Below are positions 40,695-52,261 of a DNA stretch of 64,000 nt, in pieces. Origin of the DNA: Dasypus novemcinctus (taxonomy: Eukaryota > Chordata > Mammalia > Cingulata > Dasypodidae); contig NC_080680.1 in the NCBI RefSeq assembly GCF_030445035.2, forward strand, positions 96,539,157 to 96,603,156, in the 5' to 3' direction. The notes beneath the pieces are model-generated. The model saw nothing but the letters and a program-made list of their open reading frames with translations, was not told the DNA's origin and did no database searches. Position numbers and translations under genes: made by a program. How positions within the stretch are numbered: the stretch's first letter is position 1; each line of letters opens with the position of its first letter.

Positions 40695-40696
40695 GT
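40695..40696 (+). promoter_or_regulatory. Candidate splice acceptor before the olfactory receptor
   Basis: 'ggattttttttattacag' ends with AG at 40694-40695, 60 bases before the start codon. Olfactory receptors usually have an intronless coding exon with an acceptor shortly upstream. Position and tract fit, but use is unproven. Confidence 0.5.
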
Positions 40697-40755
40697 GATA
40701 AAAGATATTTGTGTTAGATAATAGGACATTCTCTCTATTAGCTGGCTCTGTCATC

Positions 40756-41688
40756 ATGGTAAGAATCAACCAAACCAGCATTGTCTCTGAGTTCATCCTC
40801 CTGGGACTCTCCTCCCAGACTGAAGACCAGACACCACTCTTTGTCCTCTTCCTCACCATGTACCTGGTCACCATAATAGGGAATCTGATCATCATCCTAG
40901 CCATCTACTCTGACCCCCAGCTCCAGACCCCCATGTATTTCTTCTTGAGTTTCCTATCTTTCACTGATATTTGCTTCACAACAAACACTGTCCCCAAAAT
41001 GCTGGTGGACTTCCTTTCAGAGAAGAAGACCATCTCCTATGCTGGCTGTCTGACACAGATGTATTTCCTCTATGCTGTGGGTAACACTGACAGTTGTCTC
41101 CTGGCAGCCATGGCCTTTGACCGCTATGTGGCCATTTGTGACCCCTTCCACTATATCACCATGATGAGCCAGCGTCGCTGCGTCCTGCTGCTGGCCTTCT
41201 CCTGCTCCTTCTCTCACATCCACTCCCTCCTACACATTCTGTTGCTGAATCGTCTCACCTTCTGTGACTCCAATATTATTCACAATTTCATCTGTGACAT
41301 CAACCCTGTGCTAAAATTGTCCTGCTCCTCCACATTTGTCAATGAACTTGTGATAAAGACAGAAGGACTTGTTGTTTTGGTGACCCCCTTTTTATTCATA
41401 GCTTTCTCTTATGCACGAATCCTTATCACAGTTCTCAAGATTCCCTCAGCTGCTGGCAAACGCAAAGCCTTCTCCACCTGTGGTTCTCATCTCACTGTGG
41501 TGACCCTCTTTTATGGAAGCATCTTCTATGTCTATTTACAGCCCCTGTCAGCCTACACTGTCAGGGACCGGGTGGCAACTATTGTCTACACAGTTTTATC
41601 CTCCCTGCTAAATCCTTTTATCTACAGCCTGAGGAATAAAGACCTGAAACGAGGTTTGAAGAAACTGATGGGCAAAAGGCAATTCTAG
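40756..41688 (+). CDS. OR1L8: Olfactory receptor family 1 (OR1L8-like), intact
   Basis: An odorant-binding class A G-protein-coupled receptor of 310 aa in one exon, which would couple to G-olf in olfactory cilia. Hallmarks in order: N-glycosylation site NQT at residue 5, 'GN' in TM1 (42-43), 'LQTPMYFFLS' (56-65), 'MAFDRYVAIC' at the end of TM3 (119-128), extra-loop cysteines 98, 170, 180 and 190, 'SY' in TM5 (218-219), 'KAFSTCGSHL' (237-246) and 'PFIYSLRNKDL' in TM7 (287-297). The ATG at 40756 is chosen because it gives the standard MxxxNQT start; in-frame codons upstream lack an ATG. It is family 1 by its motifs, and closest in my memory to human OR1L8. Subfamily naming is less sure than the OR call. 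Confidence 0.93.
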   Translation: MVRINQTSIVSEFILLGLSSQTEDQTPLFVLFLTMYLVTIIGNLIIILAIYSDPQLQTPMYFFLSFLSFTDICFTTNTVPKMLVDFLSEKKTISYAGCLTQMYFLYAVGNTDSCLLAAMAFDRYVAICDPFHYITMMSQRRCVLLLAFSCSFSHIHSLLHILLLNRLTFCDSNIIHNFICDINPVLKLSCSSTFVNELVIKTEGLVVLVTPFLFIAFSYARILITVLKIPSAAGKRKAFSTCGSHLTVVTLFYGSIFYVYLQPLSAYTVRDRVATIVYTVLSSLLNPFIYSLRNKDLKRGLKKLMGKRQF

Positions 41689-42548
41689 TCAGCACCTCTT
41701 GACAAACCCAGGAGTAGGATCTGCTCCCTTGGACATAGTTTCTTCTTGGGCTTCATAAACTTGTTAGCGATTAGTGTGCTGAATGCATATGAAGCAAGTC
41801 GTTCATGGGCACTTAAAACCATTGATCACATCCAAACAATTAGTTCTCTATCTTTTTAAATCAAGAGACCTTTCCTTCTCTTTCCCAGAAATTTCATCCC
41901 TTTTCTTTCTCCAAATATTGCTCTAAATTAATCTTTTCCCACAAATATTTACTGAACAAATTATATCTGTTTATTAAGACTGACCTTCAAAAATTCTTCA
42001 CATTTCAGTATATTGCTGAAAATAATTACGTCACAATCCAGTATATTGCTGAAAACAATTAGAATTTGAATGCCTTTGAAAACATACAAAGAGAGGAAAG
42101 GATATAAGGGGAAGAGAAGAGATTAGGAGAAGAAGGAAGAGAGAGAGAGAGGAGAAGCACCAAACCAGACCACAGATTATGATCTAAATAAAATAATTCT
42201 TGTTTTAAGCCACTATGTTTTGATGTGTTTTCGTATGTAGTGAGAGCTAAATGATGCAACTTCCAAAATAATAGAGGGAGAAGAAGAAATATTTTTTTAA
42301 AAATCATTTGGAAAGAGGTCAAGAAAGAGTGGCACAGGAACATAGAATGGACAGGAAAACTAGAGAGCACGTAGTAATTTGATCATTTTAAGCATAGATA
42401 TATAATTTACATTTTTTAAATTAAAATCAACTAAATACCCTGGTTAAAAGAAAAACATTTTCAGACTTGGTTTAAAAACAACAACAGCAATAATTATTTG
42501 GACCGTAAAGGTGACACATCCAAAATATAAGGACATACAAAGGTTGAA
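41689..42548. other. 3' flank of the olfactory receptor
   Basis: No second gene is seen. It holds a purine-rich GA run (about 42088-42165) and otherwise AT-rich sequence with a near-repeat of 'cagtatattgctgaaaa' (42006, 42040). Confidence 0.4.
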
Positions 42549-42745
42549 AGGGAAGTGGATGTGGCTCAAGCAATTGAGCTCCTGCCAACCTCATGGGAGG
42601 TCCCAAGTTCGGTTTCTGGTGCCTCCTAAAGAAGAGGAGCAAGACAGCAAGCTGATGCAATGGGCTGGCATGGTGAGCTGACATAAAAACATGATGCAAC
42701 AAGAGATACAAGGAGAAAAACATAATGAGACACACAAAAAAGCAG
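42549..42745 (+). repeat. SINE, plus strand
   Basis: 'ggaagtggatgtggctcaagcaattgagctcctg' with B-box-like 'agttcggtttc' is the tRNA-type head, then a short body. A second SINE unit follows directly at 42746. Confidence 0.75.
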
Positions 42746-42912
42746 GAAGTAGAGGTGGCTAAGCGATTAGGTACCTCCATCCTACATGAGAGGTCCTGTG
42801 TTTGGTTGCCGGTGCCTCCTAAAAGAAAGAGGAGTGCACAATGAACAGAGTGAGCACAAAAAATGGGGGATGGGGAGAAATAAATAAATAAAATAAATCT
42901 TTTCAAAAAAAA
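42746..42912 (+). repeat. SINE, plus strand, second unit
   Basis: 'ggaagtagaggtggctaagcgattaggtacc' with the tail 'ggggagaaataaataaataaaataaatctttt'. It is adjacent to the previous SINE, as one dimer or two insertions. Confidence 0.75.
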
Positions 42913-42949
42913 AGAAAGTGTGAAAGAAAAAATGGGAAAAGATACAACA

Positions 42950-45900
42950 TGCAAGCTCTAACTAAAAGGAAGCTTTATAACTTTATTAATATCAGACAAA
43001 ACAAATTCTGAGACTAAAAGCATTACTAGGGAATGAAGTTGTAATATATATGACAACATGGATAAACCATGAAGACATCAAGTCAAGTGAAATAAGCAGA
43101 TATAAAAGGACAAATATTGTATCATCTCATTGATATGAAAAGACTAAAAAAAGCAAGTTATAGAATCATAAATTGAAATATAGGTTACCAGTAGCCAGCG
43201 TAGGATGGGGAATGGAGAGTTGATGCTTAATTAATACAGAATTTCTGTTGGGGGTGATGGAAAAATTTTGTTAAGGGTAGCACAACATTGTGAATGTAAT
43301 TAACATGAGTTACATATTGGAATGTGGTTAAAGGGGAAAATTGTAGGTTTATATATGTCACATGATTAAAGATTTAAAAACAAACATAGGACTATACAGC
43401 ACAATGAAACTTAATGAAAACATGGACTATAGATAATAGTACAATTATAATATTATATATATAATAGTTTTTCAACAATTGTAATAATGATGACACACTA
43501 ATACAAAGTGTTAATAATAGGGAAAACTGTGTGAGGGAGAGTATATGGGAATTCTGTATTTTCTGCATGATATTTCTGTAAACCTACAACTTCTCTAATT
43601 TAAAAAATAGTTTTAAAAACTTTTACTAGGACTAAAGAAGAATTTTGTCACTAAATCAAAAGTATCTGTTCAACAGGAAGATCCAACAATAATAAATGTT
43701 TATTCACCTAATAGCTTAGCCTCACAATATTTACAGAAAATTGGCAGAATAACAGGAAAAAATAAAACTTACAATCATAGTAGAAAATTTTGGCAGTCAT
43801 CTCTCCAAAACTGACAGAACAAGGGAATGAAAAAATCAGTAGGAATTACTAGAAATTAATAGAACACAAGCACAAAACAGAGCATACCAGCAAAGCCAAA
43901 AACAACTATATCACTATAAATACAACAATAAATACAAATATAATAAGAGAATAGTATGAACAACTCTATACCCATAAATTAGACTACTAAGATGATATGG
44001 ACAAATTCCTTTTAAAAAAATAATTCTTCACAAGAATAAATAGAAAATCTGAATAGTTAGTCTTTTATGGAATAAAGAAGTTGAATCTGTCATTTAAAAC
44101 CTCCCAACCAAAACAAACAAAAAACAAACAACTCCAAGCTTAATGGCTTCACCACTGAATTATTTCAAATTTTTAAAGAGATTTTAACCATCAGTTCTAC
44201 ACAAATTTTTCCTTAGAAAAAGAGGGAACATATGCCAGCTTGTTCTGTAACTGCAGAATAACCTTGATACCAAAACCTGACAAACACATTATCCAAGAAA
44301 GGACAATTATAAGCATATCTCTCTCATAAGGATAGATACAAGTAAAGTTTTAGCAAACCAAATTTATTAATACTTAAAATGGATATCATGCAAATTTCAT
44401 TTATTCCAGAAATAAAAAGTTAGTTTAAAATTTAAAATTAATCTATGTAATTAGCCACATTTTTTTAAAAATTCATATAATCATAGCATATATGCAGAGA
44501 AAGTAATGGGTGAAACTTCAATACCCATTGCAATATGAAAAAATGAAACCTCTTAGTAAACCTATAGAAGAGAAGTTCTTTAACCTGATAAAGAATATAT
44601 ACAGATAACATCAGGATAAATGGTGCAATATTAAGAACATTCTCTTAAAGATTGGTAATAAAAAAGGATATCTACTAGAATGATTTATATTCAATATTAA
44701 AACAGAGGTCTTAGCTAGTGCAAAAACTGTAAGAAGAAATAAAACTACCATTATTTGCAAACGACATAATAGTATAAAAGAAAAAGAATCCAAATGAATC
44801 AAGAGTTTCACACTGAGAATTAATAACTGAAATTGGCAGGGGGGCAAGGTCCAAGTCAATATGTGAAATTACATTGTTTATATATTCCATAAAAATTAAA
44901 ATGGAATTTTAAAAATAATTATATTAATTACAATCAAATCCAAAATATGAAATATTTTGGAAAAGCATCTAATAAATGATATGCAAGCCTGTAAAAAATG
45001 TACAAAGAAAAATTAAAGAACACCTAAATAATTGAAGAAACATAAATATGGATTGGAAGACCTGAGGTTATCAATTCTCTCCAAATATGTCTAAAGATAT
45101 AATGCAATCACACTAAAATTCCAAGCAGGAATTTAAGGAAATTGACAAATTCATACAGAAATGTATATGGAAAAGCAAAGGGCCAAATATTATCTTGAAG
45201 AAGAAAACAAAGCAGTAAAAACCACACTGTTCATTATTAAAACATATTCTGAAGGCGCAAGAGTTAAGGGACTATGGTATTAGTAAAATAAAATAGAACA
45301 GAAAGGAGAACACATAAATAGATCCACTTACATACAGACATTAATTTATGGCACAGGTGGAACTGCAGACTGGTAAGGAAAGGAGGGTATTTCCAAGTAA
45401 TTATATATATAGAAATATTAATCTTGGTCTTTACTTCACACTATGAACAAATTCCAATTCCAGGTTCTTTGTAGCGCTAAATATGAAAAATAAAGTAATA
45501 TTGTTCCTAGACAACATAGGAGAATATCATTATGATCTTGCAGTAAACAGATTTCTTAAACAGGTATGAAAGCTAACCATAATGGAAAATAATAATAAAC
45601 CAGACTATATTATGATTAGGAACTTCTGCTCATCAAAACATTGGATTAAACAAGTAAGAGGGCCAGTGAGAGGGTGAAATGATATTTGTAACACATATTT
45701 AATAAAGGACTTAGGTTCAGATTTAAAAATCAATAAATATAAGAGAAACAATCCAAAAGAAAAATGGTCAAGACAGACATTTTCCAAAAGAAGCTATCCA
45801 ATGGTCAAAAATACCTATGAAAAGATTCTCAAACTTAATTGTTGACCAAGCAATAATTCACTCATACTAACATGAAGTCATGTATTTAGCAAGGTCATTG

Positions 45901-46205
45901 AATACAAGGTCAACATAAGAAAATAAATGTTGACTCTACATATTTGCTAAAAACAATCAGAAAATGAATTTTAAATGCCACTTATAATAACATGAAAAAA
46001 TCAAATATCTAGAAATGAAGTTAATGGAAGGTATTCGAGACCTCTATATTGAAAGCCACAAAAAATTTGAGACAAATTAAAGACCTCAATAAATGGAAAA
46101 GTTCATACATTGGAAGACTCAATATTGTTTAGAATTCAGTTCTCCCCAGATTAATCTATAGATTTAATAAAAGCTCAGTCAAATTACAAACATGAAAACA
46201 CTACC
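42950..46205 (+). mobile_element. Old LINE-1 fragments (3' ends and ORF2), plus strand
   Basis: Two L1 3' ends (about 43000-43375 and 43390-43620) are followed by ORF2 text from the endonuclease region (43625) to RT and later parts ('aattccaagcaggaatttaagg', 45130). A third ORF2 piece lies at 45850-46200. All are full of stops. Confidence 0.55.
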
Positions 46206-47170
46206 TCGGCCAATTGATCAAGGTTAACATCTTCAGTTGTAAGTCATGTTGATAACATGTACACTTGAGACTTGACAAAAATGGCACTTAACTTCTTGGT
46301 CATCAAAAAATACACTTAAGTCTAACCGTGAGGAAAACATCAGATAAACCCAAACTGGGAAAGGAACATTCTTTAAAAATATCTGACCAATACTCATCAA
46401 AACTGTCATGGTCATGAAAAACAAAGAAAGTCCAAGAAACTGTCACGGACCAGAGGAAGCTAAGAAGATAGGATTACTAAATGTACTGTGATATCCTGAA
46501 TCAAATCCTGGAACTAGTGAAATCTGAATAACCTGTGGAGGTTAGTTAATGGTAAGGTACTGATGTTGGTCCCTTAGTTGTGACCATGTACCATAGTAAC
46601 GTACGATATTAACAATAAGGAAAACTGGGACGAGGGGTGTTCCCGTTTCCTGGGCTACTAAAGCAAATACCATAAAATGATTTGACTTAAACAATGGGAA
46701 TTTATTCACTCACGGTATTAAGGCCAGGAAAATGTCCAAACGAAGGCATCATCAAAGCATTGCTTTCTCCACAAAGATTGTGGCATTCTGGGGCTGGCAG
46801 CTGGTGATCCTTGGTTCGTCTGTCAATGTCAAGGCACATCACAGCAACCCTGGTCTCTCCCTTCTCTTCTGGATGCCATTTCAGCTTCTTGCCCCCTGTG
46901 GCTTTCTCTCTGTCTGAATTTCATTCTCTTATAAAGGACTCCAGTATTAGGATTAAGATCCATACTGACTGAGGTGAGATGCACCTTAACTGAAGTAACC
47001 TCATACTTACAATGGGTTTATGCCCACAGAAATGGATTAAATTTAACAACATGTTTTTGCTGTAAATACAGCTTCAGATCATCACAAGGGGTAAACGGGA
47101 ATTCTCTGCACTGTCTTTGCAACTTTTCTGTTTATCTAAAATTATTCTAAAATTAAAAGTTTATTAAAAA
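46206..47170 (+). mobile_element. Old LINE-1 3' UTR interrupted by a MaLR LTR
   Basis: 'aattgatcaaggttaacatcttc' to 'ggaaaactgggacgagg' (46637) and the resumption 'aaacgggaattctctgcactgtctttgcaacttttctg' (47092-47130) belong to one old L1 3' UTR. The MaLR LTR between them is a later insertion. Confidence 0.65.
46638..47085 (-). repeat. MaLR-type LTR, minus strand
   Basis: 'tttcctgggctactaaagcaaatacc...aaacaatgggaatttattc' is the reversed 3' end of an MLT1-like LTR, as at 336-809. Its insertion splits an L1 3' UTR. Confidence 0.65.
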
Positions 47171-47785
47171 CAAAAATAATAATGCAAGTATGTTTCTTTA
47201 CGACATTGGCATGCCAATTCTAAAATTTATATGAATATGAAAAGAATATAGACTACACAAAAGAATCTTGAAGGAAAACCCCAAAGTTGGAGGATATATA
47301 TTACCAGATTTCAAGACTTATTACAAAGCTGAAATAAATTAATACACCATGGTATTTCTATAAGGATACATAAATAGAGCAATGGAACAGAATAGAAAAC
47401 CCAAAAATAAATACACATTTATGCAATTAGTTGATTTTTGGCAAAGATGTTAATAAAATTCCCATCTTTCAATATTTTATGCTGGAATGAAAACAAATAA
47501 ATCTTGACCCCTACTTGACACCATACACAAAAATTAATTTTAATAGATAAAAAACATATTTTTTAAAAACCCATTGAACAGAATAATACCAACTTTGAAG
47601 GACATTGTAATCTATGGACAGTTTTTAATATGATAATTGTAATAATGTTTCCATCAATTGTAACAAAAATAACACACTAATACGCCCTGTTAAGTAGAGA
47701 AAACTGAAGAGGAGGCGTATGTGGGAACTCTATACTTGCTGTATAAATATTCTGTACACCAACAACTCCTCTAAAAAAAAAAAAG
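47171..47785 (+). mobile_element. LINE-1 ORF2 fragment and 3' end
   Basis: RT-distal ORF2 text ('aaagttggaggatatatattaccagatttcaag') breaks off near 47560. An L1 3' end follows ('ccatcaattgtaacaaaaataacacac', A-run at 47774-47785). Confidence 0.55.
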
Positions 47786-48470
47786 AACTCAGATGCATTT
47801 AGTTTTCTTCTAAGGTTTGCTGGACATTTACTATAATATATAATTGTGAACAAACAATAGTTTGCTATCCTTGAAAGAGTAAAAATCAGTATTCAAACAG
47901 ATGGTAAAGAAAAACTGGAGACATTTCAGTAAGCTGACCAGAAGTTAGCAGATTGGCCACACTTGATAATGTTCCCTGAAACAAGCCAACTGGGCATTAA
48001 GCAAAATGATGGATCCTCCGAGAATTCCTGAGATCATCTATGCAGAATATCACCTGTAATATTTGCCAGTGTCTTTTCCTTGGCACTTCCAAGTGAGATG
48101 AGATATGACTACGGCATTTCCCACATGAGACTATCTCAGGGAGGATTATATTAAAAACATGTCTCAAAATAGTTGAGAGGATTAAAAGAGAGAAAATATA
48201 TCAAATACTTAGATTATGTGGCATATAGCAACCCTTCATTAAATATTATTTATTTGTTATGTTATTATTATTTATAAATTCATTTTTTTCTGCTGCTCAT
48301 GCAAACACACCCCTTTGCTTTCATAGCCATTGTAGCTCACCATAACGCCATGTCATTCAAACCAAAAATTAGAAGTAACCGTTGACTATGATCTTTCCAA
48401 CAATTCTCTCAATTCGTCAATTCATTGTTAGTTCTAACTTGCAACTGCATTACCACCTCCACTGCTATCA
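47786..48470. other. Unassigned sequence
   Basis: No ORF and no clear repeat. The right end may already belong to the L2 element that follows. Confidence 0.3.
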
Positions 48471-48960
48471 TAATAGACTTAATAATTACCATTTCTTAAC
48501 TGCTCTATTGTAATAGCTTCTTAGATGTTCTCTCTCCCACATGTGACCTTTCTCCCATGGTCTGTTCTCAACACAGCAGCCAGGGTAATTCTTATTTAAA
48601 GCTCAATTATATTGTTCATCTGCAGAAAAGCTTCAAGGGAATCACAGGTAATTCACAGGAAAAATCTAAGTACAAAGCTTATACGACCTGAAGTCTCATA
48701 AGTCTAAAATTATCCCCAACTCCTTTTCACCTCTCCACTCCTGCCTAGTTACTCTAACCTCCTTTCTATTCCTGGAGCATAGTTGACACACAACCCATCT
48801 CAGTAGATAAGCAATTGTCTCCACTCCCTGGAATGTTTTGCCTAATAGTAACTCATGACTTACTTCTTTGACACCTCAAATTCTTTGTTCAAAAATCATC
48901 TCCTCAATGAAGTGAATTCTCAATACACAACTAAAATTACAACTTATTCCCATCATTCCT
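48471..48960 (+). repeat. L2 (LINE-2) 3' part, plus strand
   Basis: The order 'cagcagccagggtaattc', 'ctgaagtctcataag', 'ctctccactcctgcctagttactctaacc', 'ctccctggaatgttttgcc' and 'aaaaatcatctcctcaatgaagtg' follows the L2 3' consensus. A last L2-like part occurs at 50400-50540 ('aatataagctctacaaggcaa'). Confidence 0.6.
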
Positions 48961-48999
48961 GATGTCTTCACTGAGCTTGGTTTTTAATTTTTTTTTTCA

Positions 49000-49196
49000 T
49001 TTTTATTTTTATGCTAACATTTACACACTCAAAATTTACCATTTTATCCACTTTAAGTTGTACAATTCATTGATATTAATTTTATTCTCTATGTTATGCT
49101 ACCATCACAAACATATATTCCCTAATGGTTTTCATTACCTATTCTACAGAAATTCTGCACCCATTAAGTAATTTCTCCCCATTTCTCTTTTCCCCT
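49000..49196 (-). mobile_element. Old LINE-1 3' piece, minus strand
   Basis: 'taccattttatccactttaagttgtacaattc' is a reversed L1M-type 3' UTR phrase. Short and diverged. Confidence 0.5.
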
Positions 49197-49650
49197 GCAT
49201 TAGTTTGCCAGAGTTGCTAGGAAAAATATCATAACATGGGTTAGTTAACTACAGGAATTTACTGGCTTACAGATTTGGAGATAAGAAACACAAAATTAAG
49301 GTATTGCCAAGTCCTTGCTTGTTCCCTGAAGTCTGTTGTGTTGAGGCACAGGTTTGTTGAAACTCATGGCGTTCCTGGTCTTGCATCTCTGCCTCCTCTC
49401 ACGTTGATAACTCAAAATTTGTGTCTTCTCTTCAGATTATCTCTGATTCTGACTTCTGAATTACTTCTTTTATTATGCATCCAGAAATACAGATTAAGGC
49501 CCAACTTGATTCAGTCTGACCATATGTAATAGGTGTTTAGAAGGTCCTTTTCACAAATGAGTCCACACCATAAATGATAATACATCTTCATAATGTCCTA
49601 CTTACAAATGAGGGCTCACCCACAGGATTGCAGATTAAGAAGATTTCTTT
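49197..49650 (-). repeat. MaLR-type LTR, minus strand
   Basis: 'tgcattagtttgccagagttgctag' begins the same layout as the copies at 336 and 46638. The far end near 49650 is uncertain. Confidence 0.5.
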
Positions 49651-49945
49651 GTCTTAAAGAGATAATTCAATATAGCATATCTCTATACCCTTAGGAAACT
49701 GTAATCAAAATTCATGTTCTATGAATTTATTTATTGTATTTCCTATCAGTCAGATCATACAATATTTGTCAGTTTGTGTCTCACTTATTTCACCCAACAT
49801 GAAATCTGTACAATAATATTCACAGCAGCATTAGTCAAATTGCCAAAGGTGGAAGCAACCCAAATGTCCATGAGCAGTTGAATAGACAAACAAAATGTGG
49901 CATAAGCAATGTCATAATTTCAGCTGTAAAGAGAAAGGAACTTCT

Positions 49946-50305
49946 TTTTTTTTTAAAGATTTATTTATTTATTTATTTCTCTCCCCTTCCCTGTTTGTCT
50001 GTTCTCTGTATCTATTTGCTGCGTCATCTTTGTCTGCTTCTGTTGTTGTCAGCAGCACAGGAACCTGTGTTTCTTTTTGTTGCATCATCTTGTTGTGTCA
50101 GTTCTCCGTGTGTGCGGCATCATTCCTGGGCAGGCTGCACTTTCTTTCCTGCTGGGCGGCTCTCCTTAAGGGTGCACAGCACTCCTTGCATGCATCAACA
50201 CTGTGCATGGGCCAGCTCCACACGGGTCAAGGAGTCTGGGGGTTTGAACCGCAGACCTCCCATGTGGTAGACGGATGCCCTAACCACTGGGCCAAGTCTG
50301 ATGCC
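49946..50305 (-). repeat. DAS-type SINE, minus strand
   Basis: The reversed copy runs from a T-rich tail (49946) and (TTTA)n to the head 'gtagacggatgccctaaccactgggccaagt' at the right end. Near-identical 10-bp repeats flank it (aggaacttct 49936-49945, aggaagttct 50306-50315). It splits an L1 ORF2 end (49790-49935 and 50316-50400). Confidence 0.88.
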
Positions 50306-50540
50306 AGGAAGTTCTTATACATTCAATACAATGGATGAAAATTGATGACATCATGTTAAGTGAAATAAGCCTGCTGCTCCTTATACCACGTATATGCCAT
50401 GAAATCTGTTTTATTACTCTTGTATTCATTTTTCCCCTCTAAATATAAGCTCTACAAGGCAAACCTACTTTTGCTTCAGATTTATAGGAATATCCAGAGA
50501 CACAGTAAATAATTGCCAAAGAATAAGTGGCAGGCATATA

Positions 50541-50884
50541 CTTAACACTCTCTAAATGGAAGTCACTCTTGCTGTTGGGCCCTAACAGTTAATTCATTAT
50601 CAAAGTCTAGAATAATCAGGCAGATTGAGATGGTCCACAGAAAATCTGAGGTAGAGAAAAAGTACATTTTACATTGGTTTAAGAATTTAGTAATGGGATT
50701 GATTACTTTGTGCTCCTCAAATGGAAACTTCTCATAGGCAAAATAAAATTAAAGGATAATAAAGCCAAAATCTTTCCAATATTTTTAGTAAATCACATAC
50801 TGTGTTATTAGCAAATACATTAGAGGAAAGCATTCTGAACTCTATTAACTCTCTTACCTTAAACATTAAAAGTATATTCAGGAA
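50541..50884. other. Unassigned AT-rich sequence
   Basis: No ORF and no family recognised. Confidence 0.3.
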
Positions 50885-51848
50885 GGGCCGGGCAAGAAGG
50901 TGTCAGAGTAAGTTCACCCATATCATGGTTCCTACAAAATAAACAGCTAAGTGGGAACAAAATCCTGCCTGAGTGAGCTGTTTTAGGAACCCACAAAGAA
51001 AGAGGCTGCTGGACATCTTTCTGGAGAAAGCTGGAAAAGAAGAGTGATACCTCAAGGTAAAACCGTGGGTTTCTGCCCCTCCCCAGAGCAAGAAGCCTCA
51101 GCTATCCCTCAACATCGCTGGTTACACAGGCAGAGAAGAAAATCTCCGAGAGTGGGAGGCTTCTGTTCAAGGGTGGAGAGGAGTCCTACGAGCGTGAATT
51201 CAATTGTCAGACCCCCCTTTTTGAGCTTTGAGGAGCATTTGAGCTGGCTTGAGGAGAAACCAGGAAGAGGGAATACGCGAATCTGCTGAGGCAGCTGGAT
51301 TTACCTAACCTCTATTTGTTATGTCTGGAAGAAGGTGGCACCAGGCAATTAACTAATCTTGTGCAACGCATCTAAGGGAGGGGCAGTAGGAAGTGCTTAA
51401 TAGGCTTCCAAGAGCATATTTAGGGTTCCCAGAAAGGTGTTGGTGGTCTCTCACAATGAGACTGAGAGTCATTATTTTCTGTGGTGATTTGGTTCATCAG
51501 GGTCCCCTTTGAATTTCAGAGTAGCTGTCAGACGGACTTCCTGCTGCCCTGAGAGGGAAGTAAGGGAGAAATGGGGTAGGACAGATTCCTGATCAGTTTA
51601 TTGAACTGCAGAGTCTATCCTGTCCCTGGAAGGGGACTTTTTTTGAGGAACAGGTTGACCCTGAAGGAGGAATTGGCTCAGCAGAGAAGTTTCAGCCTTG
51701 CATGTGCAAGGTCTCTGGTTCAGTTCCCAGCTCCTCTTAGAGTAGTGACCCACTGGGATATTAGTTGATACTTTGAGACAGGGAAAATGTAGATAATATC
51801 CTTGTATTAGCTTCCCATGGGTCTCTTATTTTCCCTAAATAAGAGCTT
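50885..51848 (+). mobile_element. LINE-1 5' UTR, plus strand
   Basis: 'aagggccgggcaagaaggtgtcagagtaag' is the start of an L1 leader of this lineage. The text that follows is non-coding. The L1 3' end at 51863 inserted into it. I see no ORF1 after it before the minus-strand L1 begins. Confidence 0.55.
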
Positions 51849-51862
51849 AAGAGGGAAGTCTG

Positions 51863-52261
51863 ACAACCAATCCAATGTCCACAGAGAAAATGTGGAATGG
51901 GTGTGGGAAGGGTAGCCATGGTGGCTGCTGGGTTTGGGGAATGGGAGGAAGAGATGAGAGGTGGAGCCGGTTACGGGTCATCGAGGTGTCCTGTGTGGTG
52001 TTTCACGGACAACTACGGGACATTGTAGATCCCCCCAGGGCCCACTGGATGGAACGTGGGAGACTGTGGGCTATGATGTGGATCATTGACTATGGGGTGC
52101 AGTGATGCTCAGAGATGTTCTTACCAGGTGCAAAGGATGTGTCACGATGATGGGAGCAAGTGTTGCTGTGGGGGGAGTGGGGGGTGGGGGCGGTGGGGTT
52201 AAATGGGACCTCATATTTTTTGAATGTAATTATTAAAAATAAATAAATAATTTTAAAAAAA
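51863..52261 (+). mobile_element. 5'-truncated LINE-1 3' end with 14-bp target-site duplication
   Basis: A 399-bp sense-strand L1 3' end ('ccaatgtccacagagaaaatgtgg' to 'gggacctcatattttttgaatg') with an A-rich tail. AAGAGGGAAGTCTG flanks it at 51849-51862 and 52262-52275. A textbook recent L1 insertion. Confidence 0.9.
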
